Assembly: GCA_964588665.1 (NCBI GenBank)
Contig: CAZPQQ010000004.1
Coordinates: forward strand, 1-64,000
Length of the DNA: 64,000 nt
DNA from: UBA2160 sp964588665
Lineage (GTDB): Bacteria; Chloroflexota; Dehalococcoidia; Lucifugimonadales; UBA1123
Reading direction: 5' to 3'
Within the stretch, counting starts at the first letter, position 1, and each line of letters begins with the position of its first letter. Position numbers and translations under genes: made by a program. Below, piece after piece: positions 17,172-26,291 of this stretch. The notes under the pieces were generated by a model. It made no database searches. It was not told the DNA's origin and was given only the letters and a program-made list of their open reading frames with translations.

Positions 17172-18017
17172 CTACACGCTGCCGCGGTAGTCGCGGAAGG
17201 GGCCGTCGCGCCAGTCTAGGGCGGCTTTGAGCCCTTCTTCTTGGGACTTCTTGGCGAATTCCTTGACGATCGGGGCCTGGTGCGCCACGGCGTCGATTTC
17301 GGCGGCGAGGAATTGCAGGGTGGTGCGTCCCTGGAGCTCCAGGGCTTTGTTCACGATGCTCTTGTTGGCGGCGAGGAGCTCCCAGGGGATCTTCGCCATC
17401 GTGGTCGCGAGTTTCTCGACTTCGTCGCCGAGCTCGTCGGCGGGGACGGACTTCCACACGAGGCCCAGTTCCTCGGCCTTCTTGCCGGTGACCGACTCTC
17501 CGGTGAGCAGGAACCACTTCGCCCACTGAGGCCCGACGTTGTACGTCCACATGTGCGTCGGCGGGGTGCCCATCGAGCGCACGGGCGGGAAGCCGATCTG
17601 GGCGTCGTCGGCCGCGATGATGATATCGCAGTGCTGGGCGAGGTCGGTGCCGCCCGCGAGGCAGTAGCCGTGTATCCCGACGATGACGGGTTTGCTCAGG
17701 TTGTAGATGGTGTTCATCGTGGTGGGCGTCCGCTTCATGCGATGCATGTCGACGCGGATGTTGTCCCGCGCGGCCTGAGACACGTCCAGTGCCGCCTGAT
17801 TCGCGGGCGGCGTAATGTCATATCCGGCGCAGAACGCGCGGCCGGCGCCCCGAAGCGTGATCACGCGCACGTCTGGGTCGTCGTCGGCGGCCAGCATGCA
17901 CTCGACGAGCTCGGCCTGCAGGTCGCGGCTGAGCGCGTTCAGCTTCTCGGGCCGGTCCAGCGTCACACGACCGATGCCGTCCGATGCTTCGTACGAGATG
18001 TAGTAGTAGTCCGCCAT
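17172..18017 (-). CDS. Enoyl-CoA hydratase/isomerase family protein
   Basis: A 281-residue crotonase-fold protein. The oxyanion-hole segments are visible as RGAGRAFCAGYDI (about residues 55-67) and HGYCLAGGTDLAQHCDI (about 114-130), followed by IGFPPVRSMGTPP. Glutamates at both canonical hydratase positions cannot be placed with certainty, so the reaction could be hydration, isomerisation or hydrolysis of a CoA thioester. It acts in fatty-acid or aromatic-acid breakdown in the cytosol. The start ATG at 18017 is preceded by an AAGGAGAGGC ribosome-binding site. It stands alone, convergent with the defence-like operon and separated from it by 123 bases with nothing recognisable. Confidence 0.85.
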   Translation of the reverse strand: MADYYYISYEASDGIGRVTLDRPEKLNALSRDLQAELVECMLAADDDPDVRVITLRGAGRAFCAGYDITPPANQAALDVSQAARDNIRVDMHRMKRTPTTMNTIYNLSKPVIVGIHGYCLAGGTDLAQHCDIIIAADDAQIGFPPVRSMGTPPTHMWTYNVGPQWAKWFLLTGESVTGKKAEELGLVWKSVPADELGDEVEKLATTMAKIPWELLAANKSIVNKALELQGRTTLQFLAAEIDAVAHQAPIVKEFAKKSQEEGLKAALDWRDGPFRDYRGSV

Positions 18018-18102
18018 CGTTTGCCTCTCCTTGGGTATAGTTTTTTTGGAATGCGATGTTCTGTGTTAGGGAACCGAGCAATGTTCAGTTGGTTGTGGGC
18101 GA

Positions 18103-18129
18103 CCCTTCGACAGGCTCAGGGTGAACGGG
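18103..18129 (-). repeat. REP-like unit (TTCGACAGGCTCAGGG)
   Basis: Copy of the dispersed family, reading CCTTCGACAGGCTCAGGGTG on the plus strand, between the enoyl-CoA hydratase gene and the AF2212-like antitoxin gene. Confidence 0.6.
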
Positions 18130-18158
18130 CTAGTAGACGGCCGCTCAGAGCAGACAGG

Positions 18159-18395
18159 TCACATCGTGAAAACTCGGGACGGATGCCGTCGAGCCGCGTA
18201 GAGGTCTTTCAAGTACAGGTCGAAGTCGAGAGTGCCTTTCCATGCCGCGGCCGCTCGCACGAAGGCATCGTCGGCGTCAACGGCAGACCTTCGTTCTTGG
18301 ATCGTGATTGTGATCTCTTCGCCTTCTCTGAGGTCGATGTCCTCAAGGGGCTCGATCTTGCCTTTCGAATACTTAGCCCGAATTTCACGAACCAT
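18159..18395 (-). CDS. AF2212-like (DUF104) antitoxin
   Basis: A 78-residue protein beginning VREIRAKYSKGKIEPLEDID then LREGEEITITI, the strand pattern of the AF2212/DUF104 antitoxin family, which folds as an AbrB-like swapped hairpin and usually neutralises a PIN-domain RNase. The C-terminal half (FVRAAAAWKGTLDFDLYLKD) would embrace the toxin. No PIN gene follows it; the 100 bases downstream hold only a REP-like unit. It therefore appears orphaned, or pairs with a toxin elsewhere. Confidence 0.6.
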   Translation of the reverse strand: MVREIRAKYSKGKIEPLEDIDLREGEEITITIQERRSAVDADDAFVRAAAAWKGTLDFDLYLKDLYAARRHPSRVFTM

Positions 18396-18468
18396 CAGTT
18401 CGCACCTCTAAGACGCGTTGCGTTATGTCGAGGACCACTTACGTATGTCGAACGAGCGGGCATACGAT

Positions 18469-18735
18469 TCACCATCCAGCTTCCCGTTCTCTTATGACAA
18501 ATTCCGATAGAGAGAATCCAGGAGGAAGAGCGCGATCCACAGCAGCCCGCAACTCTTCTATCGTCATCGTGGGCTCACCGTAATGGCGCAACGCCCGATC
18601 GGCAAGTTCCCTCGTCCTTCGGAACCTGTCTTCGTAGTGTTTTGTGTCCAGCTTGTTGATCTGACTCGCGTCGTGCTTTTCGCAGTCTGAATCCATCACG
18701 ATCCATTCTTTGCTTCGATTCGTGGCCACCGACAT
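18469..18735 (-). CDS. Small hypothetical protein, antitoxin-like
   Basis: An 88-residue protein ending in ELRAAVDRALPPGFSLSEFV then IREREAGW. This C-terminal helix-turn pattern with an R-E-R-E tail is typical of small antitoxin-like proteins, but I cannot place it in a named family. A shorter product starting at the methionine of MDSDCEKHD (18696) is possible. It precedes the AF2212-like gene by 73 bases in the same direction, so the two might be co-transcribed. Confidence 0.4.
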   Translation of the reverse strand: MSVATNRSKEWIVMDSDCEKHDASQINKLDTKHYEDRFRRTRELADRALRHYGEPTMTIEELRAAVDRALPPGFSLSEFVIREREAGW

Positions 18736-18758
18736 TTTACCTCATTGTGCGCACGAGG

Positions 18759-20294
18759 TCACTCCGCCAGGTTGTACGTGTAGTGTGGCTCACCAGCTTC
18801 GAGGGGCCATGACTCGAACCAGCTTTGGATGTAGGGGAGGATGCGTCGGGACAGCGCGCCGCGGGTGAGCTCGCGTTCGGTCAGAGGACGGGACAGCGAA
18901 TCTTTGAATCGGGCGATGACGTCGGACTTGTCGAAGCGCTGGAAGACCTTGTCTCGGAGCAGCACCTCGCCGTCGACGATGACGGTGTCGACGTCCAGGC
19001 CTTTGCCTCGGTAGACCAGCGCGTCGACGATGTCGGTGTTCGGGTTCAAGTACGGCTCGTTGATGCGTCTGGTGTCGATGAGCACGATGTCGGCGCGTTT
19101 GCCGGGTTCTAATGTGCCGACCTGCTTGTCGAAGAAGGTGACCTTCGCGCCGTTGACGGTGGCCATGTGGAAGATGTCGTGCGAGGTCGGGGCAGGGGAG
19201 GCCACGCCCGGCTCGCGGTGGATCTTTTGGGCCAAGCGCATCTCCTGCAAGATGTCGTTGTCGTCGTTGATGCCTGCCTCGTCGATGCCCAGCGCGACGG
19301 TCACGCCTCGATTCAGCAGCGGGTTCAGCGGAGCGACGCCGCTTTTGAGCCGCAGGTTGGAGCTCGGGTTGTGGCACAGGGCCGTTCCGGTCTCGGCCAG
19401 GATGCCAATGTCGGATTCGGTGAGCCACACCCCATGAGCGCACGAGACCTCCGGTCCGAGTACGCCGAGCTCTTGGAGGTGGGCGAGCGGCGTCTTGTTC
19501 CAGTGGCGAGCGCCGTACATCTTCTGGTATATGGTCTCGTGCAGGTGGATGTGCAGGCCGGTCGAATTGCGACGAGCGAAGTCGCTGATGGCACGCAGCA
19601 TCTCGTCGGAGCACCAGTGGACGTTGTGCGGACTGATGAAGATGCGGGTGCGGTCGGTGCTCTTTCGGTCCAGAAGCTCGGCGTTGGCGGTCAGGTAGTC
19701 CTCGAGGGTGATCGGACGGGCGTTGATCTGCCTGCGGGCGTCGGCGGCCAGGTCCGAGGGCAGGGTGGCCAGGAATCGCTCGTCGTCCTCGTAGACGAGG
19801 TGGTTCTGGTCACGGTCTGACAGCGAGAAGGCGACTCTCATACCAGACTCTTCGTATGCATCGACAATCTGGGACGCGGCGTCGAACAGCTCCACGCCGG
19901 CCGGAAGTCTGGACGCCATGTGGTTGTGCATGACGGTGGTTATTCCGGACTCGATCATCTGCATCGCGCAGTACAACGTGTCCAAATACGGATCGACGTC
20001 GCGCATGGCCCACCGTGCGATGATCCACGTCTCGAGCGGGGCGTCGAGAGCGCCGAGTTGGAACGGCGTCAGACCGACGTGATGATGTGCGTTGACCAGG
20101 CCAGGGATGACGACGTGGTTTGACGAGCCGATGGTCTCGTCGGGTTGATGTTTGCGGCTCAGATCGGAGTAGGGGCCGATCTCGACGATTTCACCGTAGC
20201 GCTGGAACACGGCGCCGTCTTCGATGACCTCTGCAGTGCTCGGTCCGGTGATCCTAGTGACGACGTGTTTGCCCCGGATGATCGATGATGGCAT
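18759..20294 (-). CDS. Amidohydrolase, TRZ/ATZ-SsnA type
   Basis: A metal-dependent amidohydrolase of 511 residues, started at ATG 20294 because AAAGGAG lies eight bases upstream; longer in-frame versions start inside a repeat and lack a ribosome-binding site. Metal ligands are visible as VNAHHH (first strand), HIHLHE (third strand), CAHGVWL (second histidine block) and LGIDEAGIND (aspartate). The flanking composite beta-sandwich is complete, ending in EPGKRADIVLID and VDTVIVDGEVLLRDK, as in cytosine deaminase, chlorohydrolase and SsnA relatives. It likely deaminates or dechlorinates a nitrogen heterocycle; the substrate is unknown. It lies downstream of the M14 peptidase on the same strand. 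Confidence 0.88.
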   Translation of the reverse strand: MPSSIIRGKHVVTRITGPSTAEVIEDGAVFQRYGEIVEIGPYSDLSRKHQPDETIGSSNHVVIPGLVNAHHHVGLTPFQLGALDAPLETWIIARWAMRDVDPYLDTLYCAMQMIESGITTVMHNHMASRLPAGVELFDAASQIVDAYEESGMRVAFSLSDRDQNHLVYEDDERFLATLPSDLAADARRQINARPITLEDYLTANAELLDRKSTDRTRIFISPHNVHWCSDEMLRAISDFARRNSTGLHIHLHETIYQKMYGARHWNKTPLAHLQELGVLGPEVSCAHGVWLTESDIGILAETGTALCHNPSSNLRLKSGVAPLNPLLNRGVTVALGIDEAGINDDNDILQEMRLAQKIHREPGVASPAPTSHDIFHMATVNGAKVTFFDKQVGTLEPGKRADIVLIDTRRINEPYLNPNTDIVDALVYRGKGLDVDTVIVDGEVLLRDKVFQRFDKSDVIARFKDSLSRPLTERELTRGALSRRILPYIQSWFESWPLEAGEPHYTYNLAE

Positions 20295-20367
20295 CGGTTG
20301 GCTCCTTTGGCGTCCCATCGGTGACTGGTTCTGAAGGTGGTATTTGGCAGCTCGGTTTGGCGAGACT

Positions 20368-20410
20368 CGTCTTGTCCCACCCGCCCGCCCGCAAAGGTTT
20401 CTGGGGGCAC
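20368..20410 (+). repeat. Dispersed repeat, GTCCCACCCGCCCGCCCG family, copy 1
   Basis: Core CGTCT-T-GTCCCACCCGCCCGCCC followed by a purine pair, AAGGTTT and GGGG-CAC. A second copy lies at 61094-61137 with only a few differences. The following bases to about 20460 (CCCCTTGCCAAAGGGGGTTC and on) are rich in short inverted G/C runs. Confidence 0.6.
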
Positions 20411-20536
20411 ATCCCCCAGGCCCCTTGCCAAAGGGGGTTCCCCTCTGGACTCCCCTTCTGTCGGACAATGGCTGTTGCCACGCCTGGCCGTGAACGGCCA
20501 GAGCACTGTGGCTTGCACGGCCGGTGGCCTCAGCGT

Positions 20537-23050
20537 TCAGGCCGAGCCCGTCTCCGCCACACCAGCGTACAACGAGTTGAACAGCATCTTGTACGTGCCA
20601 CGTGCTTGAGCGCGGAAGTGGGGGCGGAATCCGAACAGGATGACTTGGCCTTGGCCGTATGGAACGCTCACGGCGGCGGCGTGGCCGGCGATGTTGTCGG
20701 ATCCGATGAGCAGTCCGCTCAGCAAGGGTGCGTCCGGGGAGTAGGCGGCGATGACCGACCCGTCGGCCACGCTGAATGCGGGACCGTCCATGAACAGGGC
20801 GGCGGCGCGTCCCGGCATGCCGTATCCGACGGGGTGGTGGGCGTCCACGTGCATCTCGAGCAGACTGCCGGGGGCGAAGAACTGGGAGTTGGTCAGTTCA
20901 GCCAATGCGTTGGTGACAGGCAGGTCCATGTGCCTGATGGCGTACCGGGCCGCCCCGTCCCAGGCGACGACGGTCCCGCCCGACGAAGCGAAATCGCGGA
21001 TGCTCTCGGTTCCAGCGTCGCCGAGACCGCCCGCGTACTCAGCGGCGTAGCTCGCGCTGCTGAAGCCACGATGGATCTGTCGAACGGTCTGGTGCGGGAT
21101 GACGATGACGTCGAATCGCTCGGCGAGGCCCCCGTCCCGTACGTCGCCGTCGACCACGGAGGCGTAGTCGAAGCCGTACTCGTCGAGAACGAACCTGGTC
21201 CATCCCTCTTCAGTCGACGGGACATGGCTGCGGTAGATGCCGATGCGAGGGGCACGGAGCGGCGCCACCGGCAGTTCGACTCCTGGATCAAGCCGCGTGA
21301 CGTTGACGTTCAGTTTGACGGCGGCGTTCGACAATGTGTCGGAAGGCGCGTCGCGGAGATCGGCAACGAAGGTCCCGGGCGGCATAATGGCGCCTTCAGT
21401 GGCGACCGCGCTGTTGGTTCTGGAGACCGAGCGCCCGTCCGCAAGCATTCGATTCACGAGCTTCACCGATTCGTTTGCGCCGGGGGCGACGGCGTACACT
21501 CCTGGGCCGGCGATCGACCGCGCCACACCAGCATCGTTGAGGTCTGCGACAGCCCTGAGCCGTGCGTCGAAAGGCGTCTTGACTTCGAACGCTTTGACTC
21601 CCATCTTCAGCGGCAGGCTGTGCGCGGTGGCGTCGTAGGGACGTTTGGGCGGCCCGCCAGGGTAGTGGCGGATGTCCGGATAACGCTGAGTCTCCAGCAT
21701 CGTCTGTGCGAATGCGCCGTATGGCTGACGGGTCAAGACGACACGATCGCCACGCGATATCTGCGACCCTTCGTGCCGGATGTCGTCCTCGGCCTGGTGC
21801 ACACGGACGTCGGCGAAGCGAAGCAACTCCACGAGTTCGGCGGCCGTGCTGGGGTCGTGCTGCTCTTGCGGAATGACGAACGCGTACGGATTGCCGGTGT
21901 GCATCACCGCGCGCTGTAGCACGGAGAACGAGTTGCGCACCCAGGCTTCTCTGTTGCGCGCAGCGTGGTCCAGGCATGCCAAAGCCGCCGTGAGGTTGTA
22001 GTCGACGACGTCGCGCAGAGACCACGTCCCGCCTTCCCATGGCATCGGGTGGTTCCAAGACTTGACTGTTGGACGCTCTCCTCGGTCCGATTTCAACTGT
22101 GCGGAAGCTATCTTGACCGGCGACGCGATGCGAACGCTGGCAGCCTCCGACAGCACCCTGACGCCTCCGTGATAATGGGGGTAGGATCGACTCGGGCTGT
22201 ACGAATCGTAGACCACGTTGACGGCTACACCGGACAGTCCGGACGCCGTCATTTTGGACGCCATATGCGTGCCCAACGCCGCGAGTTGGCTCTGGAGCAC
22301 CGGATCGACGTTCGGGCCGACCGGGTCGACGAACGGCGGCAGTATCATGCGCATGCCGTCGGTTCGCGTCTGGTGCACGTCGTACGTGATGTGCGGATGC
22401 CAAGCGTTGTGTATGTGCTCGACCACGAGTCGCGTCTCGGCCTGGGTGAACATGAACCAGTCGCGATTGTTGTCGTGCCCTGTATATTTGTGGTACAGGC
22501 GCGGAGGAATTGCCCCCTCGTAATGGGTCCCCAGCGTGCTCTCGTACCACTCTCGCACTTTGACAAGCCCGTCCGGATTCAGAGACGGCGCCAGCAGGAC
22601 GATGACGTTGTCCAGAACAGTCGATATCTCAGGATCGTCGGACGTGGCTAGCCTGTGGGCTAGTTCGAGGGCCATCTGTGTGCCGCCGACCTCGGTGGCG
22701 TGGATGCTGCACGTAATCGCCACCACCGCACGGGCCTCGGAGGTCAGTCGCGCAGATTCCGATTCGGACAGATGTTCCGGGTCGGCGAGTCTGCGTTGAA
22801 TGTCGCGATAGGCTTCGAGTTCGCCGATGTTCCGCGGGGAGCTTATGTAGGCGAGCAGGAGGGGGGCGCCCTCGGTGGTCTTGCCAAGCTCGAGGGTCTT
22901 GACTCTGTCGGACTGATCCGACAGCAGAGCGAAGTAGTCGACGACCTGGGGCCAATCCGCCAGCTTCCGGTCTTCGCCAACGCCGAAGCCCAGAAACTCA
23001 GCAGGCGAAGTCACGGGATGTTTCGTATTAATCGAGGGACCGCTTGACAC
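20537..23050 (-). CDS. M14-family zinc carboxypeptidase-like protein
   Basis: An 837-residue protein. The M14 zinc site is visible: H117 and E120 in CSIHATEVGG, and H226 in ITYDVHQT. LAPSLNPDGL and GHDNNRDWFM form the conserved substrate-pocket segments with asparagine and arginine. The remaining 500 residues form additional C-terminal domains, including a GATase-like region (FDVIVIPHQTVRQI, then FASSGGTVVAWDGAARYAI). No clear signal peptide is seen, so the site of action is uncertain. The function is probably peptide or amide hydrolysis; large two-domain M14 proteins like this are common in marine Chloroflexota. It is divergent from an MFS gene, 67 bases apart. Confidence 0.82.
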   Translation of the reverse strand: MSSGPSINTKHPVTSPAEFLGFGVGEDRKLADWPQVVDYFALLSDQSDRVKTLELGKTTEGAPLLLAYISSPRNIGELEAYRDIQRRLADPEHLSESESARLTSEARAVVAITCSIHATEVGGTQMALELAHRLATSDDPEISTVLDNVIVLLAPSLNPDGLVKVREWYESTLGTHYEGAIPPRLYHKYTGHDNNRDWFMFTQAETRLVVEHIHNAWHPHITYDVHQTRTDGMRMILPPFVDPVGPNVDPVLQSQLAALGTHMASKMTASGLSGVAVNVVYDSYSPSRSYPHYHGGVRVLSEAASVRIASPVKIASAQLKSDRGERPTVKSWNHPMPWEGGTWSLRDVVDYNLTAALACLDHAARNREAWVRNSFSVLQRAVMHTGNPYAFVIPQEQHDPSTAAELVELLRFADVRVHQAEDDIRHEGSQISRGDRVVLTRQPYGAFAQTMLETQRYPDIRHYPGGPPKRPYDATAHSLPLKMGVKAFEVKTPFDARLRAVADLNDAGVARSIAGPGVYAVAPGANESVKLVNRMLADGRSVSRTNSAVATEGAIMPPGTFVADLRDAPSDTLSNAAVKLNVNVTRLDPGVELPVAPLRAPRIGIYRSHVPSTEEGWTRFVLDEYGFDYASVVDGDVRDGGLAERFDVIVIPHQTVRQIHRGFSSASYAAEYAGGLGDAGTESIRDFASSGGTVVAWDGAARYAIRHMDLPVTNALAELTNSQFFAPGSLLEMHVDAHHPVGYGMPGRAAALFMDGPAFSVADGSVIAAYSPDAPLLSGLLIGSDNIAGHAAAVSVPYGQGQVILFGFRPHFRAQARGTYKMLFNSLYAGVAETGSA

Positions 23051-23075
23051 ACCACTCCACCCACCATAAATTGAC

Positions 23076-23095
23076 GCTGGGCCTCGCGGCCCAGC
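23076..23095. promoter_or_regulatory. Hairpin in the divergent intergenic region
   Basis: GCTGGGCC / GGCCCAGC, eight paired bases with a TCGC loop, between the divergent M14 and MFS genes and 23 bases before the MFS start. It may affect mRNA stability or translation of the MFS gene. Confidence 0.3.
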
Positions 23096-23117
23096 CGGCT
23101 TTCAGGATACACCATCG

Positions 23118-24404
23118 TTGGAACGCGAACGACAACAACCGGATGAACCACCGCTAGTAGACCATGAGCGAGAGACGCGACCGGCAAGCGGGTGGCTGCC
23201 GGCCTTCGAATCGCTGCAAAACCGCAATTTTCGGCTGCTGTGGATCGGACAGCTCGGACAGGCGTCCGCCATGTGGGCGGACCAGGTGGCCCGTAGCTGG
23301 CTCACGTGGCAGCTCACCGGCTCGGCGACGGCGGTCGGCCTCGTCAACGTCTTTCGCGCAATACCGCTCATCACATTCGGACTGCTGGGCGGAGTGGTCG
23401 CCGACAGATTCGATAAACGCACCATCCTGATCGTCATTCAGACGTGGAGCCTGTGCATCTACATCGTGATGGCGATCTTGCTTCTGGGCGATTGGATCAA
23501 GCTGTGGCACGTGTACTTCACGGCGGTTCTGCTCGGCGTCGGGATGGCATTGAACCAACCGGTTCGAACCTCGCTGATTCCTCAGTTGCTCGACGGCAGG
23601 TTGCTGGTCAACGCCATCTCCCTGAACTCGATCGCGATCAACGTCACGCGGCTTACCGGTCCCGCCGCGATCGGGTTCCTGATCGCTCTGGCCGGAGACA
23701 ACGTGGCGCCTGCCTACGTCATCGCTGTGGTCGTGTATGTGATGATCATCTTCTCGACGGTTCGGATCGACTTCAAGTCGGCGAAACCATCGGGACCGCG
23801 TCCGTCCTTCGTCAGCGAACTCGTCGAGGGCTTCCGCTATCTGGCGTTCGACAATCGGACCGCACTCATGCTCGTGGTGCTGGCGGCCGGGCCGCTGGCG
23901 TTCGCTTTCAGCTACCTTACGCTCTTGCCTGTGTACGTGACCGAAGCGCTGGGCGGCGGATCGTCGGGTTTCGGGCTGATCCAGTCCATCAGCGCGATAG
24001 GCGCCCTGATCGGCGGGTTCACGCTGGCATCGCTCAGGGACGTCCCTCACAAAGGGCGCATCATGATGATCTCGGGTCTATCGTACGGAGCCCTTGTGAT
24101 GGTCCTCGGCAGCATCGGCTGGATGTATCTCGCATTTGCAGTCGTCATCTTCATCGGCGCATCACAGACCGTTTTTCGCACCGCCAACAACTCCGCTCTC
24201 CTTGAGATCACGCCGCCCAGGTTGCAGGGCAGGGTGCTGAGCATCACGTTCCTCGACATGGGCGTGCAATCGGTGGCCGCCATACTGGCAGGCGCGATCA
24301 CTGACGCCTACAGCGTTGCAGTCGGAATGGCCGTGCTTGGTGGTATGTGCGTCGCGGTAGTCGTGGTTGTTGGAATCGGAGCGCCTGCCGTGCGTAGGCT
24401 GTGA
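23118..24404 (+). CDS. MFS transporter, enterobactin-exporter (MFS_3) type
   Basis: A 428-residue, 12-helix transporter. The cytosolic N-terminus ends in FESLQNRNFRLLWIGQLGQA, the hallmark start of the MFS_3 / EntS-like subfamily; motif A appears as GGVVADRFDKRTILI. A charged central loop follows VRIDFKSAKPSGPRPS, and the second half repeats a motif-A-like segment near LRDVPHKGRIMM. EntS-like members export siderophores or drugs; the substrate here is unknown. The start at TTG 23118 gives a 25-residue hydrophilic lead; ATG 23164 is out of frame. Confidence 0.85.
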   Translation: MERERQQPDEPPLVDHERETRPASGWLPAFESLQNRNFRLLWIGQLGQASAMWADQVARSWLTWQLTGSATAVGLVNVFRAIPLITFGLLGGVVADRFDKRTILIVIQTWSLCIYIVMAILLLGDWIKLWHVYFTAVLLGVGMALNQPVRTSLIPQLLDGRLLVNAISLNSIAINVTRLTGPAAIGFLIALAGDNVAPAYVIAVVVYVMIIFSTVRIDFKSAKPSGPRPSFVSELVEGFRYLAFDNRTALMLVVLAAGPLAFAFSYLTLLPVYVTEALGGGSSGFGLIQSISAIGALIGGFTLASLRDVPHKGRIMMISGLSYGALVMVLGSIGWMYLAFAVVIFIGASQTVFRTANNSALLEITPPRLQGRVLSITFLDMGVQSVAAILAGAITDAYSVAVGMAVLGGMCVAVVVVVGIGAPAVRRL

Positions 24405-24733
24405 CCCGACACGCGATCGTGATGCCCATCGATCGGCGCGGGGACACAGCATCCGAACCAGATGCATTTGCATCTAAGATTGCAGAGCGGCACAAAGCCT
24501 GTAAGCCATCCGTTGCCACAACTGAAACGTAGAAATAAGTGCAAAGTCGAGATACGCGGCGACCGGGTCGTAGGCAAGTCCGATCGCTCTCCACTACAAT
24601 ACGTTGTAGGATTCGCCAGAGTTCCGTCGGTAACACCATATTGCGCTCAACGAGACTCGTCCTTTACTAGAAATCGACGGCCGGCGATGGCACAATTCAA
24701 TGAGCCCATCTGAGCAGGACTGAGGAGCATTCG
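24405..24733. other. Intergenic region
   Basis: No supported gene. The only structure noted is a short inverted repeat CTACAA-TACG-TTGTAG at 24594-24609. The last bases contain TGAGGAG, the ribosome-binding site of the EVE gene. Confidence 0.5.
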
Positions 24734-25225
24734 ATGGCCCCACGCCGATACTGGCTGGTCAAGTCAGAGCCGAGCGACTATTCGTTCCAAGATCTGATGG
24801 CAGAACCGGATCAGACCGCCGAGTGGGACGGGGTGCGCAACTACGCCGCTCGGAACACCATGCGGGACGACATGCAGGCCGGAGCCGGCGTGCTGTTCTA
24901 CCACTCCAACTCCAAGCCCAACGCGGTCGTCGGCTACGCCACGGTTGTCCGCCCCGGATATCCCGACGACACGGCGTGGGACCCAGACTCGGCCCATCCC
25001 GATCCGCGCAGCACGCCGGATAGTCCAGTCTGGTACATGGTGGACATCCGGGCCGAGGCGCTGTTCCGGACCCCGATCACTCTGGCGCAGGTCAAATCCA
25101 CCCCAACCTTGGACAAGATGGCGCTGGCGAACAACTCACGACTGTCCGTGCAGCCGGTCTCGGCCAAAGAGTGGAAAGTCATCCTGACGTTGGGCATGGC
25201 CAGCCAGGAAGAGATCCTGGTCTGA
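24734..25225 (+). CDS. EVE domain protein (thymocyte nuclear protein 1-like)
   Basis: A 163-residue single-domain EVE protein. Family blocks are RYWLVKSEPSDYSFQDL at the N-terminus, EWDGVRNYAARNTMRDDMQ, GVLFYHSNSKPNAVVGYATV and SPVWYMVDIR. EVE domains have the PUA/YTH-like fold that reads modified bases in DNA or RNA and often accompany restriction systems, though solitary bacterial copies like this one are widespread and of unknown role. Length matches the family. TGAGGAG lies eight bases before the ATG. No neighbouring nuclease is present. Confidence 0.9.
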   Translation: MAPRRYWLVKSEPSDYSFQDLMAEPDQTAEWDGVRNYAARNTMRDDMQAGAGVLFYHSNSKPNAVVGYATVVRPGYPDDTAWDPDSAHPDPRSTPDSPVWYMVDIRAEALFRTPITLAQVKSTPTLDKMALANNSRLSVQPVSAKEWKVILTLGMASQEEILV

Positions 25226-25687
25226 GCCGCTGACTCGAAGCGCGGTGGGGCCTACGCCCGTCCGGCGAATAACATAGCGCCCGATGTCCGTCGCACGAGC
25301 CTGTTGGCGCCCTCTTTGAACCTATCCAACACGTAAAACTCCCAGCATCCACGCCTATGCGGTCGCTGCGATTGTTCACAATCCCACAATGCCTCCGCCT
25401 ATCATCGAAGTCCTCTAACGAACCGTCGTAGCCACGTAACGGCTCAACTTGTGTGCATTTCGATCGAGAGCCTTCTCCCAGCCCATGCGCAACAGGCTTG
25501 CCGGATGGGCTCAAATTCCCGCCACGACAACTGGGACAGCCCTTCGTTCAGAAGCGTGATTCCTGACGGCATATCCCCTCTGTTGTTGAGCTATGTACCG
25601 GTTGGGCTCGGTTCCGAACCCGGTGGGATAACTGGAGTGCGCCCGCGCGGATGCGCTAAGATGAGGCCAACTCAAAGGAGGTCCTGC
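25226..25687. other. Intergenic region
   Basis: About 460 bases without a supported gene or repeat. An AGGAGG ribosome-binding site at its right end serves the nitroreductase start at 25688. Confidence 0.5.
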
Positions 25688-26272
25688 ATGACATCCATAT
25701 CCGTGTTCGACGCGATCCGTAGCCAGAGGGCGATTCGCGAGTTCTCCGACGAACCCGTTTCTGAAGAGGCTGTCTCCCAACTGATTCAAGCCGCAATCCG
25801 AGCTCCCAGCGCATCGAACAAGCAACCGTGGCACTTCATGGTCGTACGCGACGCGGAGGCCAAGAGGAAGATCGGACTTTGGTACATGGACTCCGTCTAC
25901 AGTTACAGCGGACAGGAACGTCCGAGCGACGGGACCATAGAACCGCACCCGATAATGAGCGCTCCGGTGTTGATCTTCGCGTGCATCGACGCTATCGACG
26001 TTGCGGACCGGTTGACCCTGGGCGCATCGATCTTCCCGGCGGCGCAGAATCTGATGCTGGCGGCGAGGTCCATGGGGTTGGGCACGACCTTGACGACGCT
26101 CCACCGACCGCACCAGGCGGAGATCCGAGAGCTCCTAGGCATACCCGAGACAGTCGAGACCGCAGCACTGATACCGGTTGGCTATCCGGGAGGCGACCAG
26201 CACTTCGGCGGCAGCCGGCGCCGTCCGGCGAAAGAGCTGACCTACTTCGAGCGCTGGGGCGCGACGAGATAA
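25688..26272 (+). CDS. Nitroreductase-family flavoprotein
   Basis: A 194-residue FMN-dependent oxidoreductase. RSQRAIREFSDEPVSEEAV is the classic N-terminal R-x-S/A-x-R-x-F FMN phosphate-binding segment; APSASNKQPWHFMVV contacts the isoalloxazine ring; ASIFPAAQNLMLAARSMGLG is the dimer-interface helix; LIPVGYPGG closes the FMN site. It reduces nitro compounds, quinones or similar acceptors with NAD(P)H. The start ATG is fixed by AGGAGG seven bases upstream. It may form an operon with the CPBP protease gene, which starts 19 bases after its stop. Confidence 0.9.
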   Translation: MTSISVFDAIRSQRAIREFSDEPVSEEAVSQLIQAAIRAPSASNKQPWHFMVVRDAEAKRKIGLWYMDSVYSYSGQERPSDGTIEPHPIMSAPVLIFACIDAIDVADRLTLGASIFPAAQNLMLAARSMGLGTTLTTLHRPHQAEIRELLGIPETVETAALIPVGYPGGDQHFGGSRRRPAKELTYFERWGATR

Positions 26273-26291
26273 CAGCGGACCACTAAGCACA

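Noticed and set aside
20285..21919. Long plus-strand frame opposite the M14 peptidase gene
   Set aside because: Antisense to a well-supported gene, arginine- and glycine-rich, no domain.
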